A stretch of DNA of 62,000 nt, from NCBI GenBank assembly GCA_905221605.1, contig CAJNDS010002734.1, positions 1 to 62,000 of the forward strand, in the 5' to 3' direction. The translations under genes were made by a program, and so were the position numbers. Source of the DNA: Symbiodinium natans. Lineage: Eukaryota > Sar > Dinophyceae > Suessiales > Symbiodiniaceae. A model generated the notes under the pieces. That model saw only the letters and a program-made list of their open reading frames with translations. It was not told the DNA's origin and did no database searches. This document shows positions 19,921 to 30,346 of this stretch, piece by piece. The stretch's first letter is position 1, and every line of letters begins with the position of its first letter.

Positions 19921-20154
19921 GGCAAGTCATAGGGTTTAGGATCTTTGTTCCTAATTTCTTCCACAAAAGCAGAGGCTCACCAGCAAAATATCAAGATAGG
20001 ACATGCTGCTACGGCCATGCTGTTGCAGCGCTTCAGCTCAATTGATCAAACCGTTTGGAATGCCTCATGCGTCCCCTTGTTGCAGCTAGCCTGCAAATAA
20101 AACTGCCTTGAACAGACACGACCCCCCACTCAGCCTCGGCGAAAACCCCGACTC

Positions 20155-20372
20155 CCTAAACCCTGAACCCTAGCCCTAAACCCTAAACCCTAAACCCGAA
20201 ACCCGAAATTCTGGCTTTCCTTGGCTTTCCTTGCTGGCAACTCGGCCACCGCACCGGAGCATCGATTGTCCGCCGCCTTGGGACATGCCTGAGTCTCTGA
20301 GAACATGCTTAGGGTTTAGGGTTTGAGGTTTGGGGTTTAGGGTTTGGGGTTTTAGGGTTTTAGGGTTTAGGG
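20155..20372. repeat. Facing CCCTAAA and TTTAGGG tracts
   Basis: CCCTAAA units at 20155-20205 and TTTAGGG/TTTGGGG units at 20310-20372 enclose a 100-bp island. Confidence 0.8.
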
Positions 20373-20777
20373 AAAGTACAGTCATCCCCTCCCCCGAATT
20401 TTAGTTGCCCAATACCCTGGCTTTAACAAGTTTAAACTTTTCTTTTCGTAGGGGTTTAGTGTATCCAAAAAGTTTAAAGTTCACCTACTGGGCTCATAAG
20501 TAGTTTTAACCCCCCCCCCCCTACCATATACAATAATAGAACTATCACGGGGTGGTATAAGAACTATTGGGGGGGAGCAGATTACAGTACCTTTCTACCA
20601 TTTGCTTTGGAACCCCCAACAAAAATATTAACAATTCTACGATTTGCTTTAGAACCCCCAATATTCTTTTAAAAATAACCCCTTTCTTGCCCTTACAGGG
20701 AAGAATGTGTTTCCTTTCCTTTCTTCTTTCTTTGTGGGAAGGGAAGGGTTCTTCTGCAAATAGTAGTACCTACTTAC

Positions 20778-20903
20778 GGGCAGGGCGGCAGAACTCATTC
20801 ATGGTTGCCGAGTTGCCCATGAGCACGATCCGCTCACTCTGACCATTCAGCAAGGCTGCCTGACCAGTGGCCCAAACATTTGCGACTAGAATTCCAGGGC
20901 GTG
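20778..20903 (-). CDS. Exon of unknown protein
   Basis: Between AAAAAG acceptor and a consensus GTAAGT donor on the minus strand. Reads RPGILVANVWATGQAALLNG, then SERIVLMGNSATMNEFCR. Codon use is clean. The upstream intron contains the CCCTAAA tract 20918-20990. Confidence 0.55.
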
Positions 20904-20917
20904 CTTTTTGCCAGACC

Positions 20918-20990
20918 TAAACCCTAAACCCTAAACCCTAAACCCTAAACCCTCAACCCTAAACACTACACCCTAAAACCTAAACCTTAC
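20918..20990 (-). repeat. CCCTAAA tract
   Basis: About ten units, some CCCTCAA or CACTACA variants, directly upstream (sense) of an exon. Confidence 0.9.
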
Positions 20991-21139
20991 TGCCACAACT
21001 GTCGAATCCAGATTTCGCATCGCAAGTAAGGTCAGTATTTGTCGGGAGCGGTTCTTTGGAATCACAGCATCTGCTTCGTTGACCTGGGCTGCAGAAGTCT
21101 GTCGCGACATGAGCCAGTTAGGGTTTAGGGTTTAGGGAG

Positions 21140-21960
21140 TACACATGCAGGTAAATGCAAAAATATATTGAATAATAATAATAACAATACTAGTAAGACG
21201 TGCAACAGTTCAACATCATGGTCTCTGCCAGCCAAGCTTCCCAATAGTGGTCGGCATCTCACTCCTCCTGTCTCAGAAGTACCAAGAACAGGAGGAGAAA
21301 ACACAATTGGCAGTGCAGAAATTCTACGAATCGCAACTGGCCTCCAACTGACAACCTGGTCGTGCGTCCTTAGTGGTGCAAGCTTGACCGAAGCGGATGA
21401 AATAACAAGTCTTGCAGAGTCAAGGCACCACTTTCTCAGTCCGAGTCTATCCCAGAGCGCATCGATTCTGACCAAATTCAGCACCATGCACTCAAATTTC
21501 TCACCGCACTCCGTCCCTTCCCCCCCCCCCCCAAGGGGCATGATGCAGCAGAACGGCCGAGATTGCTGTTATGCCGATTCCCAGCTCGGACAGAAGAATC
21601 TGCAGGCAAACTACCTTGGCAGCAGCTCGGGGCTTCGAGCTTGCGCAGGTTTAGGGTAGGGTTTAGGGTTTAGGGTACGGTTTAGGGTTTTAGGTTTAAG
21701 GCCTTCTGCACGTTTTTCCTGCCAGAGTGCATCGCATCAGCCTTCCCTCAATGATGGGGCTCCCAACGACAAGCGAGCCTGCAGCTCAGCCAGGGGCTGT
21801 CGCTGTGGGTACTTTGCCCATGAGCAATCCTGTGTGTGCACATGGTCGCTCTTCGACGTGCGTGCAGCCTCTCCAAGATTGCTTGGCGCCTGAGTGCGTT
21901 CCACCGGCAGGGGGACTAAAGCGCTGACTCCACCATGCAATTTGCTCTCCCCGCTTCAGT
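21140..21960. other. Unresolved islands with TTTAGGG tracts
   Basis: Open frames on both strands at 21150-21650, a poly-C run at 21521, TTTAGGG units at 21648-21700, then an island to 21960 where two frames compete. No product can be named. Confidence 0.3.
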
Positions 21961-22005
21961 GCAGGTAAGTCAGCTGTAGCGAAAAGAGTAAAGACTCTTT
22001 AGCCT

Positions 22006-22212
22006 TTAGCTCTCTTGATTAAACACGTCGATTAGAAAATCAGTGAATGCGGACACGTTGGTGTTCTTCGCCATGTGCAGCACTGGAGCATCCTGCATGC
22101 AGGACAAAGGCACATTGCAACGCCAAAGGTCCCAAATCTGAGGGTTGAGGGTTTTTTGTTGCCACCCGCCTAGCTGACACTCAGGCCACGTTGCAGGGAC
22201 CAATACCGGCAT
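22006..22212 (-). CDS. Terminal exon(s) of unknown protein with a 36-nt telomere-like insert
   Basis: Minus strand. Upstream part reads VPATWPECQ and the downstream part IWDLWRCNVPLSCMQDAPVL to FLIDVFNQES then TAA. Between them lies a 36-nt insert that begins CTAGGCGGGTGGCAACAAAA and ends ACCCTCAACCCTCAG, with a TCAG duplication. The insert is a multiple of three and has no stop, so the frame survives whether or not it is spliced. Confidence 0.5.
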   Translation of the reverse strand: MPVLVPATWPECQLGGWQQKTLNPQIWDLWRCNVPLSCMQDAPVLHMAKNTNVSAFTDFLIDVFNQES

Positions 22213-22900
22213 AGGGTTTAGGGTTTAGGGTTAGGGTTCAGGGTTTACTATGTTATGGTGTTATGGAGGAAGGGGAGTGACCGCCTAAGGCGGGCGGCTA
22301 CGGCCACTGGGTACTGCCTCCCTGAACAGATTCAATTAACACGGCGATTGCAACCCTTTTAAGCCCAGACTTTATGGGTTTAGGGTTTAGGGTTTATGTC
22401 AGCTGGCTCGATTTCAACCCTAAACCCCAAACCCTTGTCCATCCAGGTCTCACGCCGGGCAAAACCCCCCCAAGCTGCCACACAGATGTCCATAGCGAAC
22501 CCCAAATCTCTGTACAGAGCAAACCCTAAACGCACAAATCCTTTTTTCGCATCTTTCCCAACCCTGGACACACCCTTTTTGGAGAACCCAGTCTCGGACA
22601 AGGCTATTGGAGAAATCCTGCCCTCAAGCGTAACTAACCCAGCCCCAATCCCCAAAGCCTCCTCCCCGTCTAGACAACCCGCAAGACCCGAAGCCCACCC
22701 CAACCCTAAACCCCTAATCTTTACAAACCCCTCAAAACCTCGAAACCCCCCAAACCTCTGTGGCGCCTCGGCTCGCTCGGTGCGGCCCTGAGCGAGACCC
22801 TCAGCCCATCCTCGCAGACGAAGCTCCTGTCAGCAGGGCTTAGGGTTTAGGGTTTGGGGTTTAGGGTTGAGGGTTTACTAGCTCGCCAGCAGCACAAAAA
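22213..22900. other. Degenerate telomere-like sequence
   Basis: TTTAGGG units at 22213-22250, 22378-22395 and 22837-22876. Much of 22400-22760 reads as strongly decayed CCCTAAA sequence (many CCCCAAA, AACCC words). The long minus frame at 22380-22703 is an artefact of this. Confidence 0.5.
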
Positions 22901-23421
22901 CTACAGGGCGACCTCCCAATTAGGGTTTAGGGTGTCAGTTTTTCGAGTTTCTGAAGTATGTTTGATAGGGCATCTGAGGGGTATTTCCCCAAACTAAGGT
23001 ACCATGTAGCCATCCTTAGATTTCCGCGGTGGAGGATTTGCCGGGTCTCTCTTGACGGGTGCTTTCGGAGGGTAAACAGGGGTTAAGGGTTTACAGGGTT
23101 AATAGGGACTGTTGGGATGTTTAGGGTGCAGGGTAGGGTTGTTTCTGGCATATGTAGAGGGTTTGTGCTTCTGCCACCCGCGCTGCGCACGCCCAAGCGC
23201 AACTCCGCAGGAAGCAAAACGAGGTTCATCCCGGCTTAGGCGTGTGCAGTGCGGGTGGCACAGGCTAAACGGCTTTAGGGAGTTTGGTGGACAGGGTTTA
23301 GGGTTCAGGGTAGAAATTTGTGGTAGGTAAGGGTTCAGCAAAGTGCAGGGAGGTAGAAAAAAACACGCTCCGCTGGCAAACTTGAACCCTTTTTGAACCC
23401 AGACTCTTTACGTCAGCTGGC

Positions 23422-23566
23422 ATAAGCCCGAAAACTATAAGCCCTAAAGCCCTAAGCCCTAAGCCCTATATAAGCCCTAAGCCCTAAGCCCTAAACCCTA
23501 AGCCCTAAACCCTAAACCCTAAACCCTAAACCCTAAACCCTAAGCTCTAAGCCCTAAGCCCTCATC
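23422..23566 (-). repeat. CCCTAAG/CCCTAAA tract
   Basis: About 19 units. The CCCTAAG variant dominates both ends and CCCTAAA the centre. Confidence 0.9.
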
Positions 23567-23784
23567 TCTTTGGAAGGCCTCCCACGTGCAAAGGTCAGGT
23601 CGCAGGTATAAGCCGACCTCAGCTCACGTTGAGCCAAAGAAAGGTCGGGTTTGGGGCTTAGGGGCGTTGAGGGATTAGGGTTTACTTGTTTTTTGGGGGG
23701 GGACTTTAGGGTTTAGGGCGTTTAGGGTTATTTTTTGGGGTGGGTCTTAGGGTTTAGGGTGTTTAGGGTCTGACATTAAACCTC

Positions 23785-23846
23785 GGGATGTTCGCCCTCA
23801 TACTTACAGTCCTTCGTATAAGGGCGGAACATCCCGACTGTAGGGC
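23785..23846. repeat. Family B element, short form
   Basis: CGGGATGTTCGCCCTCATAC pairs with GGGCGGAACATCCCG, with only about 15 bp between the arms. Confidence 0.75.
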
Positions 23847-23921
23847 TTAGGGGAAGAAGACGGTCGACATCATGGACGGCTTTCTGCGGCACGGGGTTCT
23901 CTTGTGCATTCTGAGGCTGCT

Positions 23922-24021
23922 TGTTCCCCCTTATACAAACAGTCCTTAGTTAGGGATTGCACTACTCTCCTATCTATCATCCCTAATTCAGGAGCTGTTA
24001 GGTGTAAGGGGAACATCCCAC
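23922..24021. repeat. Family B inverted-repeat element
   Basis: TTGTTCCCCCTTATACAAAC on the left, AGGTGTAAGGGGAACATCCC on the right. Confidence 0.8.
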
Positions 24022-24071
24022 ATAAAGCCACAATACGTTCTCGTCAACACGCACCAGAAAGAAAAAAAACC

Positions 24072-24127
24072 TCAACCCTAAACCCTCAACCTAATCCCTA
24101 AACCCTAAACCCTAAACCCTAAACCCT
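24072..24127 (-). repeat. CCCTAAA tract ending the nucleoside hydrolase exon
   Basis: About seven units. On the sense strand it follows GCGCAG directly, so it may begin an intron. Confidence 0.9.
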
Positions 24128-25403
24128 GCGCGAAGAGTGCGAGCCGAAGCACTGTCAGTGTGTCCCACATGTAGTACACGGCGTTGCTCTTCTGGAACTT
24201 GGACTGTGCCCAGATCTGGCCTATACTCCCCTTAGAACCTTCATGAAAATAATATCCTCTTGATTCTCCTCTTGCGTTTTATATAATAAACAAAAATTTC
24301 AAAAACATAGAAAATAATTCTCAAGGTGGATGTAGTGGCGTGCAGTCCGGGCCACTTCCAAGCTCGGGTCCAGGCGTTGGATGAAGTCCCTGGTGACTGG
24401 GACATCGTCCGTGGCATCCAAAGGGACCTCTTCTTCCCCTTAGAACCTTGATAAAAAATAGTATTGAAAAAATGTCCTCTTGGGTTTTATACAAACAAGA
24501 ATGAAAAAACATTCCCAAGGGGGGATATAGGGACCAATCGCAAGTCGAGGCCTAACTTCAGGAGCTCCGCCGTCGCCGACGGATCCCAAAACGCGTTCCA
24601 CTCGGCAGAGCCGTCGCTCTCCTGGGCCCGCACATCGTCGTCGTGCCGGACGTTTCCTAGTTCATGGTCGGGCAAATACTCAAAAAATTAATTCTATATT
24701 CCTTATTGGGCTTAAGTACCCTTAAACATGTAAAATGTTGCCCAACTGTGACAAAGTTTCCATGAACATCCACAGCGCCCCCCATCCAGAACACGGTGCC
24801 GACCTTGCTAATTAGCTCAGGGTGCTGCCTGAGAGTCGATGCCAGATTTGTCGCAGGCCCTGTGATGATGAAATCTGTTGTGTTAGTTGTGTCCTGTGAA
24901 AGATACTCTGCCAGCCATTCGTGCGCAGCAATCGTGGGCCTGGGCCGGTCTCCGGAAGTAGTAGAGGCATGCAGGTAGATGTCGGCCACCTGTTGCATTT
25001 CAGAAGCGAGCTCTCGCCACACGCGGGGGAACGCGTTGAAGCGTGCAGGGAAATGCCCTGGCAAGACTGGGGCATCATGCCCAAACATCGAGAGCACTGT
25101 GGAGGACACTTCCAGTGCAGGTTGGAGCTCACAGTCAGCAGGTGTTACTAGAACTGCTTTCAAGTCCACAGCCGGGCGTACATTCAACAAGACCAGGAGA
25201 ACTAGAATGTCGTCATAGTTGCCATCGTGGTCCAGAATTACCGGCGCCTGGGACCTGCCCCGGTGCGCAGGTTTCTTGACATCGGAGCACTGGGCTTCGT
25301 GGCCTGACATTGCTGCAGCCTTGCCGTTGCCGGCCGTGCCCGCAGCCCCAAGCATCATGAGCAGCAAGGCTAACATGGCGAAAAAAGAGCCTACAATCTT
25401 CAT
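24128..25403 (-). CDS. Secreted nucleoside hydrolase (IUNH family), 3' end missing
   Basis: Exons on the minus strand: 25403-24761, 24656-24535, 24427-24342 and 24220 to about 24128. It starts at an ATG with a signal peptide (MKIVGSFFAMLALLLMMLG). The family's metal/ribose motif is present near residue 60 as LDHDGNYDD, where the usual form is DTDxGxDD; the second D here precedes G-N-Y-DD. GPATNLA and VFWMGGA match the conserved core, and VPLDATDDVPVT matches the late PLDVT motif. These enzymes split purine or pyrimidine ribosides to base and ribose; a signal peptide suggests a lysosomal-type or extracellular salvage role. All three introns restore frame when removed. Exon 4 (QIWAQSKFQKSNAVYYMWD to LFAQ) runs into a telomere-type tract. 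The last 30-40 residues are not found. Confidence 0.8.
24221..24341 (-). mobile_element. Introner intron, family M (GC-AG)
   Basis: 121 nt. Starts GCCACTACATCC, ends AAGGGGAGTATAG, with a GCCA duplication. Splicing gives RTAR-QIWAQ in frame. It shares TTCTAAGGGGA and CATAGAAAATAATTCTCAAG-type ends with 24428-24534. Confidence 0.75.
24428..24534 (-). mobile_element. Introner intron, family M (GT-AG)
   Basis: 107 nt. Starts GTCCCTATATCC, ends GGGGAAGAAGAG, with a GTCCCT duplication. Splicing gives LRLVP-LDATDD in frame. Confidence 0.85.
24657..24760 (-). mobile_element. Introner intron, family A (GA-AG)
   Basis: 104 nt. Starts GAAACTTTGTCACAGTTGGG, ends CCATGAACTAG, with a GGAAAC duplication. 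Splicing gives VHGN-VRHDDD in frame. Confidence 0.9.
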
Positions 25404-25659
25404 CGCTGCCAGCTGCTAACTCACACTTCTTGAACAACAGGCGACTTGCACGCTCAACAGTGGCAAGAGCAGCTGTGTGGAACCCTGCCCCCCCAAACGG
25501 TCCTAAACCCTACACCCTTACCCCCTAATCCCTCAACCCCTTAAACCCCTAATCCCACATACAAAGGACCCACAAGTGCAACCGTGAGGCTGGGAGAAGC
25601 ATCGCCTTAGCTGTCTCAAGACACACACCCTTGAAATGACTGCCCATATCTCTGCTGCA

Positions 25660-25830
25660 GATCCCCTTGGTGACTGAAAGAGCCCCAAAAGGGTCTACGG
25701 TCCATACGCCCTAAACCCCAAAAGGGTTGAGGGCTTCGGGTCCATATACCTGAATACGGATTATCGTAGTATAGGCTGAGTATAGGGGATACGATCCCCA
25801 ATTTTGGGGTGGAATTGGTCCTCACGGGCT
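25660..25830. repeat. Inverted-repeat element between two exon-like islands
   Basis: ACCCCAAAAGGGT and similar words pair with CCCCAATTTTGGGGTGG. The centre holds ATACGGATTATCGTAGTATA. It may be an intron between the flanking minus-strand exons. Confidence 0.5.
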
Positions 25831-25908
25831 GAAAGCACCGCATAAAGCCGAGCCACAACAATCATGTTCTGGTGAGGGTCCATGCCTGCAATCGTCAGCT
25901 CGTGCAAC
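25830..25908 (-). CDS. Exon of unknown protein
   Basis: After GCAGTAG on the minus strand. Reads LHELTIAGMDPHQNMIVVAR, then LYAVLSAR. Upstream is a CCCTATAA-variant telomere-type tract. Confidence 0.45.
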
Positions 25909-25920
25909 CTACTGCTCAAC

Positions 25921-26000
25921 CCTAAGCCCTTATAACCCTATAACCCTATAACCCTATAACCCTATAACCCTATAACCCTATAACCCTAAACCCTAAACCC
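25921..26000 (-). repeat. CCCTATAA variant tract
   Basis: Eight CCCTATAA (8-bp) units followed by CCCTAAA units. Confidence 0.9.
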
Positions 26001-26105
26001 ATTGTTTGCTAGAGTGTCCGGCAGCTGGGCTCCGCACTCGTGAACACCCGCGAGAGCAAGCCACCAGCGAACACGCCGCACCTTCAAGTGCTTACTGTTG
26101 GTTAG
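26001..26105 (-). CDS. Possible exon, unknown product
   Basis: Minus strand, LTNSKHLKVRRVRWWLALAG to LPDTLANNG, then GGTTTAGGG. No family recognised. Confidence 0.35.
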
Positions 26106-26109
26106 CACG

Positions 26110-26187
26110 GAATGAGGTACCCTAAATAATCCCGTAAAGGATACATATATATATATATATAGGGCCCTTATTCCCTCATTCCCTACT
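26110..26187. repeat. Family G element with (AT)n centre
   Basis: GGAATGAGGTACCCT on the left, CCCTTATTCCCTCATTCCCT on the right. TATATA units sit between. Confidence 0.65.
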
Positions 26188-26456
26188 GTAAGAGTAAGCG
26201 AAGGGGGGGGGCCAAGTAGCAACGCTACCCGTGCTTAGGTTTAGAGGGCGGAATGTAGGCATCTTGGCATCTTTGCAAAGACTCACATCAATATATGTAT
26301 AAGTACTTGTGGAATTAGTACCTTTATCACTCGCACTTAGACATCTTACAACGGCAACTCAAAAGGTGTCAACCAAAAGTCTGGTGCAAAGTCTGCCCCG
26401 AGGCGCTGAATGGCCAGGTGAGCGAAGAACATCACAGATTCACTCCTGGACACAAA

Positions 26457-26537
26457 AAGGGTAGTTACATGGCCCCGTAATCTGGGGCCCTTACATGGGG
26501 GCCCCTAATATACCCCTTGTAGTCAGGGGTCATGAAA
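26457..26537. repeat. Inverted-repeat element, single copy noticed
   Basis: AAGGGTAGTTACATGGCCCC on the left, GTCATGAAACTACCCTT on the right. Confidence 0.5.
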
Positions 26538-26899
26538 CTACCCTTAGATAAACTAGCACCAAGCCCTAAACCCTAAACCCTAAACCCTAAACCCGAAACC
26601 CTATGTGATTTCGATGGTCGCGCGGCAACGCGAGCACTTGATTGCACCCCTTCGCGCTCCCGGGACCAAACTTCGTTGCCCATGAGCTCAAGGGTGCAGA
26701 CGTCAGGCAGTTTCCTCAGGACTCGACCATGACATGTTCTTGTCAGTTCAAATTATCTGGGCTGTGGACGACGTACTTCGTAACATAAGGGAACACCCAC
26801 AAAGGGACCCGAATTCAGATCAGCCCGGCCACCTTATGCCTTCTTTTAGGGTTGTTTAGGGGTTTAGGGGGTTTAGGGTTAAGGGTTTAGGGTTCAACC

Positions 26900-26981
26900 C
26901 CTCTTTGCAGGTAATCTCCGAGGCGCCAGTGTAGAAGAGCGCCGAGCCAAACCTCAAATCCATGCACAGGCCCCGGAGGCT
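26900..26981 (-). CDS. Exon of unknown protein
   Basis: After ATATCCCCAG on the minus strand. Reads SLRGLCMDLRFGSALFYTG, then ASEITC. A small TTTAGGG tract lies downstream. Confidence 0.5.
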
Positions 26982-27019
26982 CTGGGGATATTGGGGAAGT
27001 TGCTACCTTGCACCATTTT

Positions 27020-27110
27020 TTCTGGGGGTTTCCGAAGTTAGAGGCACCTTATTGGGTCCTTACTATAAGGGAACTCGATCATTTGGGGGTCTATTCTAGG
27101 GTTCCAGTGA
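27020..27110. repeat. Family C element, right arm incomplete
   Basis: GGGGGTTTCCGAAGTTAGAG on the left; the right side stops in TCTATTCTAGGGTT. Confidence 0.65.
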
Positions 27111-27191
27111 GGCATTGGTTCAGATTCAGCTTCCACTACATTGGAAACCCGCTCGGCATGGATGTTTCTGACTTTACGGTTTAGGGTTTAG

Positions 27192-27222
27192 TTTTTTTTT
27201 TTTTTGGGGGGGGGGGGGGGGT
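27192..27222 (+). repeat. Poly-T/poly-G run
   Basis: T-run passing into an 18-G run. Similar T-to-G or C-to-A runs mark other elements (57858, 33341, 58261). Confidence 0.85.
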
Positions 27223-27315
27223 GAACCCTTCCATCGGCTTTTTGAGCGGTTCTCGCCTTTTTCAGTGGTCTACGCCCTTAGATAGCCTACACTCTGCCCT
27301 AGATGGCTCTCCAGG

Positions 27316-27472
27316 GTTCAGGTTTAGGGCTTGGGGCTTAGGGCTTAGGGCTTAGGGCTTAGGGCTTAGGGTTTAGGGTTTAGGGTTTAGGGTTTAGGGT
27401 TTAGGGTTTAGGGTTTAGGGTTTAGGGTTTAGGGTTTAGGGTTTTGGGTTTTGGGTTTAGGGTTTAGGGTTT
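27316..27472 (+). repeat. GGGCTTA then TTTAGGG tract
   Basis: Six GGGCTTA-type units are followed by about 14 TTTAGGG units. Confidence 0.9.
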
Positions 27473-27699
27473 TGGCCCAAGTAAGCCCGAAGCCCCAAGC
27501 CCTCAACTACCGTCTGAGCCCTGTTCAGCTGAGGTGCAGGAACTGGGCCAGACCTGGGCGTGGCTGTACACTCTTGCTTTGCTGGTTCTTAGTAAAGGAA
27601 GAAAGGAATTCGGTCCCTACCTAACCTGCAACAGGGATTCTGCATAGGGCACTGAATGGGATCCTGAACGGCCTAGTTCCCTACTTGGGTTAGGGTTTA

Positions 27700-28145
27700 G
27701 GGTTGAGGGTTGAGGGTTGAGGGTTACTCCAGGAACTCCCAGGAAAACTGCAACACTCGGTTTCCGCAGTTGGCCCTGCTTAGGGCATATCAGAACCTAA
27801 ACCCCAAACCCCAAACATCCCCAAACCCCACAAGGGGGGTTACCGGAAACAGGGGTACACTTGTCTGCGGGGTTCAAGCAATAACGGTATCCAAGCAGGG
27901 TTCCCCAAAACCCCAAACGATTAGGGTGTAGGGTTTAGGGTCCAAAACCCTAAACTCTATTTGAGTGAAATACCCTTTTACCTAGACCCTTTGCATCCAG
28001 GCCTCTTCGAACACTGCCGGGTAAGAACATATCTAACTAACCTTTGAGAACCTAAACCCCCTAAACCCTAATCAAACCCTAAACCCTAAACCCTAAACCC
28101 TAAACCCTAAACCCTAAACCCTAAACCCCAAACCCTAAACCCCTA
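27700..28145. repeat. Telomere-type tracts and decayed units
   Basis: GGGTTGA units at 27700-27723, scattered decayed units, CCCTAAA units at 28070-28143 (about ten). The junction word CCTTTGCATCCAGGC lies at 27987-28001. Confidence 0.7.
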
Positions 28146-28156
28146 GAAGGCATGCT

Positions 28157-28280
28157 CTACGAGTCGGCAAAGGCTCGGATGAAAGCGCTGGAGCCCATCA
28201 CGTCCTCCATGAGGGTGGTCTCCACATCCGAAGGCGCTCGGAACATGAGGACCTCATTTGAGATCCGGAACTCACATTCG
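28157..28280 (-). CDS. Terminal exon of unknown protein
   Basis: Minus strand, ECEFRISNEVLMFRAPSD to SSAFIRAFADS then TAG. Telomere-type tracts adjoin both ends. The plus strand is open too but reads less well. Confidence 0.45.
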
Positions 28281-28354
28281 GTTTAGGGTTTAGGGTTTAG
28301 GGTTTAGGGCTTAGGGTTTAGGGTTTAGGTTTCCATAATAGGGAGGGAGAGCGA

Positions 28355-28440
28355 GAGCGATATATATATATATATATATATATAGATAGATAGATAGATA
28401 GACTTATATATATATATATACACATAATATATATATACAC

Positions 28441-28531
<91 letters not shown>

Positions 28532-28535
28532 CGAA
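28355..28535 (+). repeat. Long (TA)n / TATACA microsatellite
   Basis: About 180 bp of TA-rich repeat with TAGA and CACATA interruptions. Confidence 0.95.
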
Positions 28536-28625
28536 TATCTCTGTGTGTTCGTGTGTATAAGGAACCAAAACTCTGTGGGGTTGGGCACTTCTCCAAGACA
28601 AAGGTCAGAGAGGCGATGTTTTCAG

Positions 28626-28722
28626 AGGCGGGTTTCCGAAAATAAGGGTACCTATCATGAGGATTGTGCTATTTTGGGGGTATATCGAGGCTAACCCCCG
28701 ATTCCTGGAAATACCCATATCC
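28626..28722. repeat. Family C inverted-repeat element, diverged
   Basis: CGGGTTTCCGAAAATAAGGG on the left, CCTGGAAATACCC on the right. Confidence 0.6.
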
Positions 28723-28949
28723 TATCTGCATGTATTGAAAACAATGGCCTTATTGCTATTTGACTTGCAAAGGCCTCTAGGGGACTTGACGTTTTTTGGA
28801 ACCTGCTCAAACTTAGGGATTCGGGTTGAGGGTTGAAAGGGGAACAAGGTGTCATAAATCAGATCCTACAAGCATGCGAAAAGCCCTCTTTCAGCGCGCT
28901 CTGCAGAACCTTTACAACCCTTCCAGGGCGGGAGAGGCGGGGCAGCGGG

Positions 28950-28972
28950 GGGGGGGGGGGGGGGGGGGGGAA
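28950..28972 (+). repeat. Poly-G run
   Basis: About 23 consecutive G. Confidence 0.95.
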
Positions 28973-29279
28973 GGGGCTGGGTGAAATATGATCAGTGATC
29001 TGTGGAGTTCGGACAACTGGCATGCTGTGGCTTAGTCTGTGCTGCTAGATCAAAAGGAGACTTAGGGTTTAGGGTTTAGGGAGTGCATTGCCAGTTGTAA
29101 GCTGTGTTGCGGCTGCAAGCCCTGAATATTTGGGTGCTGCCAACTGGGGTCTTGTTCAGACACCTAAACTAGGCCAGGGTATCGCTAGAATTCGATGAGC
29201 TCTACAATATAATATAATATACATATACATATATACAGATATATCTTAAGTAAAGGTCCTTAACAAACAAGCACCTAAT

Positions 29280-29480
29280 CATCGGGATGCTGCGCAAGCA
29301 CAGCTGCTCGCTTTCCGCGGTTCCGGGGCCACAGAACCCTGACATGGCGAGGGGTGCCGCCGAGATGCAAGCCCGATCAGTTCCAGAAACTCGCACGACC
29401 GAATGAGCGCGTGATCGCTGAACTTCTCACAGCACGTGACCTCGGTTCGGGATTGTTCAGGACTATCCTGCTTGGTCAGA
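29280..29480 (-). other. Possible exon, unresolved
   Basis: Two minus-strand frames stay open (one with CEFLELIGLASRRHPSP). No product assigned. Confidence 0.25.
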
Positions 29481-29492
29481 AGGTGGAGCATC

Positions 29493-29612
29493 ACTACTTG
29501 AAGGTTCATGGGTAGTAATATGTGGGGTTGCAAGTACCCGAAATAAAGCTTATAACCATTAGTTCCCCTACTTGTAAGCCCATACTTCTAAGTACCCATG
29601 AACCTCCAAGTA
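29493..29612. repeat. Family E inverted-repeat element
   Basis: CTACTTGAAGGTTCATGGGT on the left, TACCCATGAACCTCCAAGTA on the right. Confidence 0.85.
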
Positions 29613-29877
29613 TGTGCTAGCCTAACCTGCCCCACTTGATGTTGCCAAGCCACGAACAGACTTTGTGCTGCCATGTACAGGAAGAAAGTGAGAGTAATGC
29701 CTCGCATCCAAGTTGCGGATGGGCTCTCTTTATCAAGCCACGATCTCGTGGCCTAAACACTAAACCCTAAACCCAGAGACAAGGCGGCCCCCGGCGATTC
29801 TGGCCGAGATTCCGTAGCCAGACATCTTATGCCCAAGGCAGAAATGCGTAGCCAAGACTATCCTTGCATGAGAGCCA

Positions 29878-29922
29878 TTTAGGGTTTAGGGTTTAGGGTT
29901 TAGGGTTTAGGGTTTAGGGTTA
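29878..29922 (+). repeat. TTTAGGG tract
   Basis: Six units. Confidence 0.9.
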
Positions 29923-30207
29923 TGCATGTGGGAGGTTGTCGGAAGCTTCAGCAGGTCTAGAAAGAGCGAAGGCAGAATGACCAGTCTTCACCTGCCCACT
30001 GCTGCTGGGCATCGCTGCAGCCTTAGTGCACAGATTTTAGGGGATAGGATTCGAGGGTTTAGGGTTTAGGGTTTAGGGGGAACCTTGGGGACATAGACCC
30101 TCTCAATAAGGTCCCTGTTTAAGAGAGCCAGAAGAGGGTTCAGAAGGGTTCCCTGTTCAAGGTCCCCCTCATCCTACCTAGGAGATTGACGCAGTCTCAC
30201 AGTGAAA

Positions 30208-30288
30208 CCTTAGTTGTCCAGTAACCTGGGGAGCATATTGCCCCAAAAAGGTTAAAGGCTACCTACTCTACTACTAGGAACCTCTCAA
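30208..30288. repeat. Family D introner copy, internally shortened
   Basis: CCTTAGTTGTCCAGTAACCT on one end and ACCTACTCTACTACTAGGAA on the other. About 25 bp shorter than the 1278-1385 copy. GGTT words flank it. Flanking exons not identified. Confidence 0.75.
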
Positions 30289-30293
30289 GGCCC

Positions 30294-30346
30294 TAAACCC
30301 TAAACCCTAAACCCTAAACCCTAAACCCTAAACCCTAAACCCTAGA
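30294..30346 (-). repeat. CCCTAAA tract adjoining an introner
   Basis: Seven units starting within 10 bp of the family D copy. Confidence 0.9.

Noticed and set aside
22380-22703. 107-codon minus ORF
   Set aside because: Mostly decayed CCCTAAA-like sequence; no coding pattern.
28318-28601. Tyr/Ile-rich minus ORFs
   Set aside because: Translation of a TA microsatellite.
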